Shown here in pieces: positions 58,701 through 64,000 of a DNA stretch of 64,000 nucleotides. This DNA is from Pelobates cultripes (taxonomy: Eukaryota; Chordata; Amphibia; Anura; Pelobatidae), in assembly GCA_933207985.1 (NCBI GenBank), contig OW240915.1:278027408-278091407 (forward strand), in the 5' to 3' direction. Position 1 is the stretch's first letter. The number at the start of each line of letters is the position of its first letter. The notes under the pieces are model-generated. The model did no database searches. It was not told the origin of the DNA and saw only the letters and a list, made by a program, of their open reading frames with translations. Position numbers and translations under genes: made by a program.

Positions 58701-59365
58701 TAGGAAATTTTGATGCCAGCTGGCACCAAATTATCAAAATATTGGAAAGATTTTGGCCCCTCCTTCATCAAGACCCACATTTACATAAAGTGATTACACC
58801 CCACGCCTCAGTAACCGCAAGAAGGGGACGTAATTTTAAAGATATCTTGGTCCCCAGTCATCTTAAAAATACACCTCAGAATCCAATCTGGTTGAAGTCC
58901 CCCGTTAGAGGTACCTACCAGTGTGGTAGGTGTAAAGCATGTCATTTTATACGCCGTCCCTCCAAAACTTTCTCGGACTCTTCCTCTTCTCAGGATTTTG
59001 ATGTGAAAACGTTTTTCAACTGTCAATCAAAAGGTCTAGTATATCTACTTACATGTTCATGTAAGAATCTCTATGTCGGAAAAACATCCCGTATGTTTAA
59101 AATAAGAATAAGAGAACATGTGAACTCAGTGAACCCGAGAAGACTGACTGAGACACCGGTCTCGAAACACCTTAAACTACACCACAGCGGATCCCCTGAT
59201 GGGATCAGATTCTGTGGGATTGAAAAGGTTACTTTGGGACCCAGGGGTGGAGATCTTGACAAAAAGCTCCTACAAAGAGAGAGCTTTTGGATCTACAAAC
59301 TTAAAACCCTTTCACCCCCTGGTCTCAACGAAGGTTTCTCATATACATCCTTTATATCTGACTAA
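58690..59365 (+). pseudogene. Penelope-like GIY-YIG endonuclease domain
   Basis: After a frame change near 58680 the frame stays open to the TAA at 59363. It has the connector WHQIIKILERFWPLLHQD, a Cys pair box YQCGRCKACHF near 58920, and the nuclease GLVYLLTCSCKNLYVGKTSR near 59035, followed by R..IREH. The GIY-YIG-type Tyr pair, Gly, Arg and Glu all appear kept. In this group the domain makes the nick that primes reverse transcription. Separated from the RT by a frameshift, it cannot be made as a fusion here. Confidence 0.9.
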
Positions 59366-61160
59366 CGAACTCTCGTTTGTTACCATGATTCACTATGTAA
59401 ATTTGTACATGGACTTGCCATACTTACAACACGATACTATTCAGCATCAGTAGGTTACTATTATTATTTATATTGTATGTCCTTGTGTGCTTTTTCACCT
59501 ATTCACTCATTTATTTATTAGTATTATTATTTATATTTGATATTGAGTGTGTTACCTGCAATGTGATATTTGACTTCTTTATCAATATTTTGGAGTTGTT
59601 CCCTTTAAACAACACCTCGGACATATGGATTAAAGCCATCTAGTGTTGTTTTATTCTATCTTCTTTTGACGGGATATATGCAACTGTATAGCCAATCTCG
59701 GGATCTATATAGTTATAGTTGACACTTCTCCATCCAGTATCATACCACCCACTTCATACATCTATATGTAATTAATTGTTTTGGGTACACTTTATGTAAT
59801 ATGATATCTTACTTATTACCTGTACATATATCCATTCTATGGTTGCTTTTTCCGTTCCGTGAGTGTTGGACTTTATAGTTTTACTGTCCGCGCTCATCCC
59901 TTAGGCTTACTAGAATTCAAGGGGGGTTGGACATTAGCAGAGACCTCGTTCTAAGCCCCATACATAGGGGGAGTGGTCTGCATACGAGCCATCACCAATC
60001 AGAGACCCCGAGCCCGCGATCACGTGGGTGAGTGACGTCATCTCAGTACGTCCACACCGAACCACGGGATTAATTACTAGCATCACCTGGAGCGGTTACC
60101 ATACACGGGTAACAATTGGTTGCAGGTATACACTCAAATTTGGGCGCCCAATGTATTTAAGGCAAGGTCTGATCATTATCTTGTTGGTCCCTGACGAAGG
60201 TGCAGCATAAAAGCACCGAAACGCACGTCGGGCGTTTCTACCTCATTATTTTTCTTCTTCTAAATGGGAATGGGGCATTTGATCTAATTATTCTCTATAG
60301 CAGAATTTATTTCTTTTTTTGATTGTATTTCCCTTTTTCTCTTTACCACTATATGTATCTAGTTAGTTTAACAGGGAGAGAGGCTTTATAATTGACATTA
60401 TCAGCTCATTTTGAACTGATCTCTCTACTCCTTACTCCTCCTCCCTGCTATCTAACTTATTATTTTATTTTATTTTTGTTCTCTCTCTGGCTGATAGGAC
60501 TTATTTTCTGTCCTGGGACCTAGGGATTTTTATCCTTCAGTTTATTCTTCAGCTGAAGGATTTGACTCAGGGGGCCCCCCCCTGCACTTTATAGTTTGAT
60601 ACTTTGTTATTATGATATCCTAAGTCCCAGTATTCTCTAGCCAGTGATTTAGATGAGATGAATAGATACACTGCCAGGATTGATACTCATAGGTTAGCCT
60701 ATTTTTCTAATAAAGCTTTATTTTGTACTGAGTATCATCTTTCAACTGACAGGGTGATTTTTTCCTGTTTGCTCTCTCTTTATGAGATATAGTGGCACGA
60801 GTTTTCTGTACATACCTTAGTTTATTCATTTTTTATTATATATAACTTTGGTTTTTTGCACTTTATGATCTCCCTGACCTTTAGGGTAGATTGAATACAC
60901 ACCTACATACTTGTTCTACCCCTACATGCTATATATATATATATATCCAGGTGATGCCTAAGGTCTCAATTTTGTTTCTCTTTTGAGACCTTTTAGCATT
61001 TCTTTCTGTCCATTTTTTCATTTAATTGGGGTTAAGCCCCTGGAGACCCCTGGAGTCTCCGTGCGGTACACAGGTTGTGGGCGCAGACCAGCACTTTTCC
61101 TTTTTGGATTTAGTGTTTTGCTCTCCCGCTCACTACCCTGTATTGTTCTCTGTTTGTTTT
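59366..61160 (+). other. Penelope-like 3' region
   Basis: A noncoding 1.8-kb region with AT-rich parts, a GC-richer block with GAGTGACGTCATCTCA (about 60030), the hammerhead-like motif, and an (AT)n run at about 60932-60946. By analogy with other family members it contains the downstream terminal repeat. The left copy of that repeat is missing through truncation. Confidence 0.6.
60187..60233 (+). ncRNA. hammerhead ribozyme motif of the Penelope-like element
   Basis: The best motif of the window. Stem I GTCC/GGGC (60187-60190, 60230-60233), canonical core CTGACGA (60191-60197) with one extra A, stem II GGTGC/GCACC (60199-60203, 60213-60217) with a nine-base loop, GAAA at 60218-60221, then C-GCAC-GTC. 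Cleavage would fall after C60229. The two-pair stem III is the minimal form described for Penelope-like elements. The physical link to a Penelope-like RT and GIY-YIG gene on the same insertion supports the identification. Confidence 0.65.
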
Positions 61161-61174
61161 TCTCCTTTACGTGT
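61161..61174. repeat. target-site duplication of the nested element, right copy
   Basis: TCTCCTTTACGTGT, identical to 56989-57002. The LINE frame resumes directly after it. Confidence 0.93.
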
Positions 61175-62966
61175 TAGCCTTGGAACCCCTGGCAATAGCA
61201 ATTCGGTCCAATGATTCCATCCATGGTGTACCAGTTGGCCAAAAAAAATACAAACTAAGCTTATTCGCCAATGACATCCTCCTCACACTCACACAACTAC
61301 TCATAACACTCCCCTCCTTGCACAAAGAAATACATGCATACAGCCAACAGTCTTACTACAAGCTCAACGTTGCTAAAACACAAGCAATGTGCCTCAACAC
61401 ACCAAAACACATGGAAACACTCCTGAAATCCAGCCATAGCTTCGACTGGAGAGAAGACTATCTGGTGTACTTGGGTGTCAAAATAACCCACAAAGAAAAT
61501 GAGCTATTTCCCACCAACTACGCAAAACTGCTAAAAGATATAGACACCCAACTACAAACATGGAAGGGCCTGTATCTATCATGGGTTGGAAGAATAGCGG
61601 CATTGAAAATGACAATCCTACCTAAAATTCTCTATCTCTTCCGGACGCTACAAATCAAAATCCCGCAAAGCTATCTCACAAAATTACAGGCCACCCTCCT
61701 CAGATTCAGCTGGGGCGGCAAACACCCTCGAGTCCCCAAATCGCTGCTGCTGAGAAATGCGAAACACGGTGGAATGTGCTTTCCCAATATCAAAGCGTAT
61801 TACCACTCCGTCATCCTTAAGAATGTGATCAGCGCCCACTCGACCACATACAACCCCCAATGGGTAGCGATAGAGAACAATTATAGTGGGAACCAGGACC
61901 TGCCAACAATGCTCTGGATACCCCGGCACCTAAGACAGAAACCTTCAACCATGCTGAACACCACCAAGCGCCTCCTTAAAATATGGACACCTACAGAGAC
62001 CTATTGTGCTCAGCACACCCGTGGGCCCTAGCAACTCCAATCCGAACCCTGCACCAATGCAATGGTACATTCCCACATCATAAATGGGAAGAAAAAGGAA
62101 TTACACATATTTACCAACTATGCACCAAGGAGGGTCTCAAAACGTTCCCAGACCTACAGAAAGAATTTGCCCTACCCCCGAACTACACATTCGCATATCT
62201 ACAAATCAAAGTGCTGATGACCCACAACGAAATCACAGATATGAAACACTCACTGAGATCATCCATTACGAAAATTGAAGCACAATGCCTTTCCCTAGAC
62301 CCCCCGAAGAAATCAGTCTCTACCTGCTACGACTACCTCGCTAACCCTGACAACAACGCCACATGGAAGTTCATGCAAGACTGGCAGACAGACCTCCAAG
62401 TCACAATATCCCCAAATGACTGGGAAAAGATCTTCACCTCTCATGTAGGGCTGACAACAAGTACAGCACACCTGGAAGCATCCAGAAAAATTTTATACCA
62501 ATGGTACATGGTACCGACCCGACTGCACACCATATTCCCCGACACATCAGACCTATGCTGGCGCTGCCACGCTACCAAAGGAACTATGCTACATATGTGG
62601 TGGACATGCGACAGTGTGCAAGACCTATGGAAAGCTACAGCCCAACTTATAAGAAATGTCACAAATCTCCAACTAGCTCTTGACCCTAAAACGATGCTAC
62701 TCCGATTGCTACCAGACGACTTTCCAAAACCGATCAAGAAATTGATATACCTCATCCTTGGCACAGTGTCCATATTAATAGCCAGAAAATGGAAAACAGC
62801 GGACTTGCCCTCCACCCGAGAAATTGAAACAGAAGTGACATTGGCAATGGAGTACGAACTCATCATGTGGAAGCAGGCGAAAATCGGAAAATTAAGCCCC
62901 TACACCGCCATGATGTGGCGAAACTATACACAACAACTCACGCAAAACCAACACAGATCTTCCTAG
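61175..62966 (+). pseudogene. LINE ORF2, 3' part (rest of reverse transcriptase and C-terminal domain)
   Basis: The frame resumes with LALEPLAIAIRSND and reads to a stop at 62029. The catalytic motif C reads LFANDILLTLT: the first Asp of the usual FADD box is Asn (codon 61270-61272). A frameshift near 61985 moves to the frame that ends at 62966. That part has WKFMQDWQTDLQVTISPNDW and the terminal zinc knuckle-like CWRCHATKGTMLHMWWTC (about 62557-62610), Cys-x2-Cys-x8-His-x4-Cys. With the 5' part the protein would be near 1270 residues, normal for L1-group ORF2. Confidence 0.92.
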
Positions 62967-63600
62967 GCCCACAGGGAAGCCAAAGCAATGGCTGCCAAAA
63001 GGAAAACACCCTTTAAACCAGCACCAATCTCCCAACACACTTACCAGACTATCCCGAAACATAGGGGTCATGACCTTAGGACCCACCTGCAGCGCAAACC
63101 AGTACCACGCTACTACCCCCTTCCACCTCTCACCTACCCTCCCTCCAGTACACTGGAACCCCCCACATTCCCTGTTCCCCCCCCTCCCTAACCTCATAAC
63201 ATAACACTGACACCCTGCTCAGCGACGACATCCCCCCCCCCGGAGATAGGGGACCTTGAACTATATTGTACCAAATCGACTCCACAAGGTTCATGACAAT
63301 GACACCGTACGTAGTTACACGAGCGGACTCCCCGACCACTAGGAGCTCCTTCCACACGCACCACCCATTGAAACACCACGGCACCAGTGTGAATACTAGG
63401 TGTGGAAATGTTAGGTTGTGTCAAAGATGTGTTAACCCTCCCCTCCTTCCTTTCTGTTCCCCCCTTGATTAAAGTTATATATCAAGACATGTATAGCAAA
63501 GATTGTACAACCCCACTATGTTCGAATGAAGCTCCCCCTTCTCTTCTGTACCCCATTTCCTTGTCTTTATGAAAATAAAATTTCAAATTGAAAAAAAACT
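62967..63600 (+). other. LINE 3' untranslated region and tail
   Basis: C-rich at first, then AT-rich, ending ATGAAAATAAAATTTCAAAT with an A-run. The end is followed by the target duplication GAAGATGT. AATAAA lies within the last 30 bases and can act as a polyadenylation signal. Confidence 0.75.
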
Positions 63601-63608
63601 GAAGATGT

Positions 63609-64000
63609 AGAAAAGTTAAACCGTTGCTGATATGCGTTTTCAAAGAAGTGGGTTTGAGATAGAAATTAAAACACTGACTATGAAAGTCTGACGGTGGAGA
63701 ATAATTTAAAAAAATAAAATTCCCCTTATTTTTTTTAACCAAAGGAAATGGTCATGATAATTAAAATATTCACTTTTACACATGGGGCACTATGCTACAG
63801 GTTTTGATCTACCGGTACTTATTTGTGATTTTATTTGTATGAGCATGGTGTTTATCACAATAGCTCAGTGATGTGGTGACGTCTGATGGGAATATGTAGC
63901 TCATGTGATGCATAGTAGGTGGCATCTTATCGCACATTCAGAAAAGGTGCATTATATTCTGTACTCGATATTGCAACACATTCAATTCTTATCTAGCACT
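63609..64000. other. no feature recognised
   Basis: AT-rich flank after the LINE, no supported feature. Confidence 0.4.

Larger units (their letters stand above)
57003..61160 (+). mobile_element. Penelope-like retroelement, 5'-truncated, nested in LINE ORF2
   Basis: The 4158-bp insert starts inside the element's own gene (QEEAILDNTP...), so the 5' terminal repeat is missing. It has the RT gene, a GIY-YIG endonuclease, a 1.8-kb 3' region with a hammerhead-like motif at 60187-60233, and a right end GTTTGTTTT next to the 14-bp target duplication. Same orientation as the LINE. Penelope-like elements are a distinct retroelement group whose RT is close to telomerase. The gene is broken. Confidence 0.92.
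52447..63600 (+). mobile_element. L1-group (Tx1-like) LINE, nearly complete, carrying a nested Penelope-like element
   Basis: Without the 4158-bp insertion the element is about 7.0 kb. It starts GGGGCGTGGCCGGATGTC and has a 126-base leader, ORF1, a 1.46-kb spacer, ORF2, and a 0.63-kb 3' region ending GAAAATAAAATTTCAAATTG plus an A-run. The flanking GAAGATGT at 52439-52446 and 63601-63608 is the target duplication, so both ends are real. A GGGGCGTGG start and this A-rich end are typical of frog L1/Tx1-group elements. Frameshifts and an active-site change make it inactive. Confidence 0.9.

Overview
The window reads as intergenic (or deep intronic) DNA of a vertebrate, most likely an anuran amphibian. 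It is AT-rich, has no long host-like reading frame, no rRNA or tRNA gene, and no bacterial features. The frog assignment rests on the repeat types: CR1 LINE 3' ends with the A/T-rich tail seen in frogs, many TTAA-bounded miniature elements starting TTAAAGG(G/A)ACACTATAG, an L1-group LINE starting GGGGCGTGG, and Penelope-like retroelements with GAAACGCGTC-type motifs. The species cannot be named from the sequence.

Layout: 1-1930 and 4450-5384 hold two decayed CR1 LINEs, with a TTAA miniature element between them (3447-4032). 5540-5880 holds two hammerhead-like motifs on opposite strands. 5.9-22.4 kb is mostly unrecognised AT-rich DNA with scattered miniature elements and one 2.6-kb TTAA-bounded element (17310-19928). 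22.8-29 kb has an LTR-like block, two hAT-type miniature elements with perfect 8-bp target duplications, and microsatellite. A possible terminal exon lies at 29101-29259. 29.9-33.7 kb has Penelope-like terminal sequences and a broken tyrosine-recombinase-type (DIRS/Ngaro-like) reverse transcriptase that carries its own nested insertion. 34.35-38.8 kb has a second LTR, related to the first and on the opposite strand, followed by minisatellites and a 584-bp foldback. 39.6-43.1 kb has a 370-bp-arm inverted repeat and a 0.6-kb direct duplication around a terminal-repeat-like segment. 46.4-47.7 kb has another long inverted repeat enclosing a hammerhead-like motif.

The best preserved genes are at 52.4-63.6 kb. 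This is a nearly complete L1-group LINE with ORF1, and ORF2 carrying an apurinic-type endonuclease and reverse transcriptase. A 5'-truncated Penelope-like element is inserted into ORF2 between reverse transcriptase motifs B and C. That element has its own reverse transcriptase, a GIY-YIG endonuclease and a hammerhead-like motif. Both have matching target duplications, so the order is clear: the LINE landed first and the Penelope-like element second. Neither can work as it stands: the LINE has an altered FADD box, frameshifts and the insertion, and the Penelope-like frame has stops and frameshifts.

The most interesting theme is the repeated occurrence of hammerhead-ribozyme-like motifs, at about nine positions, in Penelope-like terminal sequences. 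Several sit in the loops or centres of long inverted repeats that lack any reverse transcriptase gene. No host gene pathway can be described.
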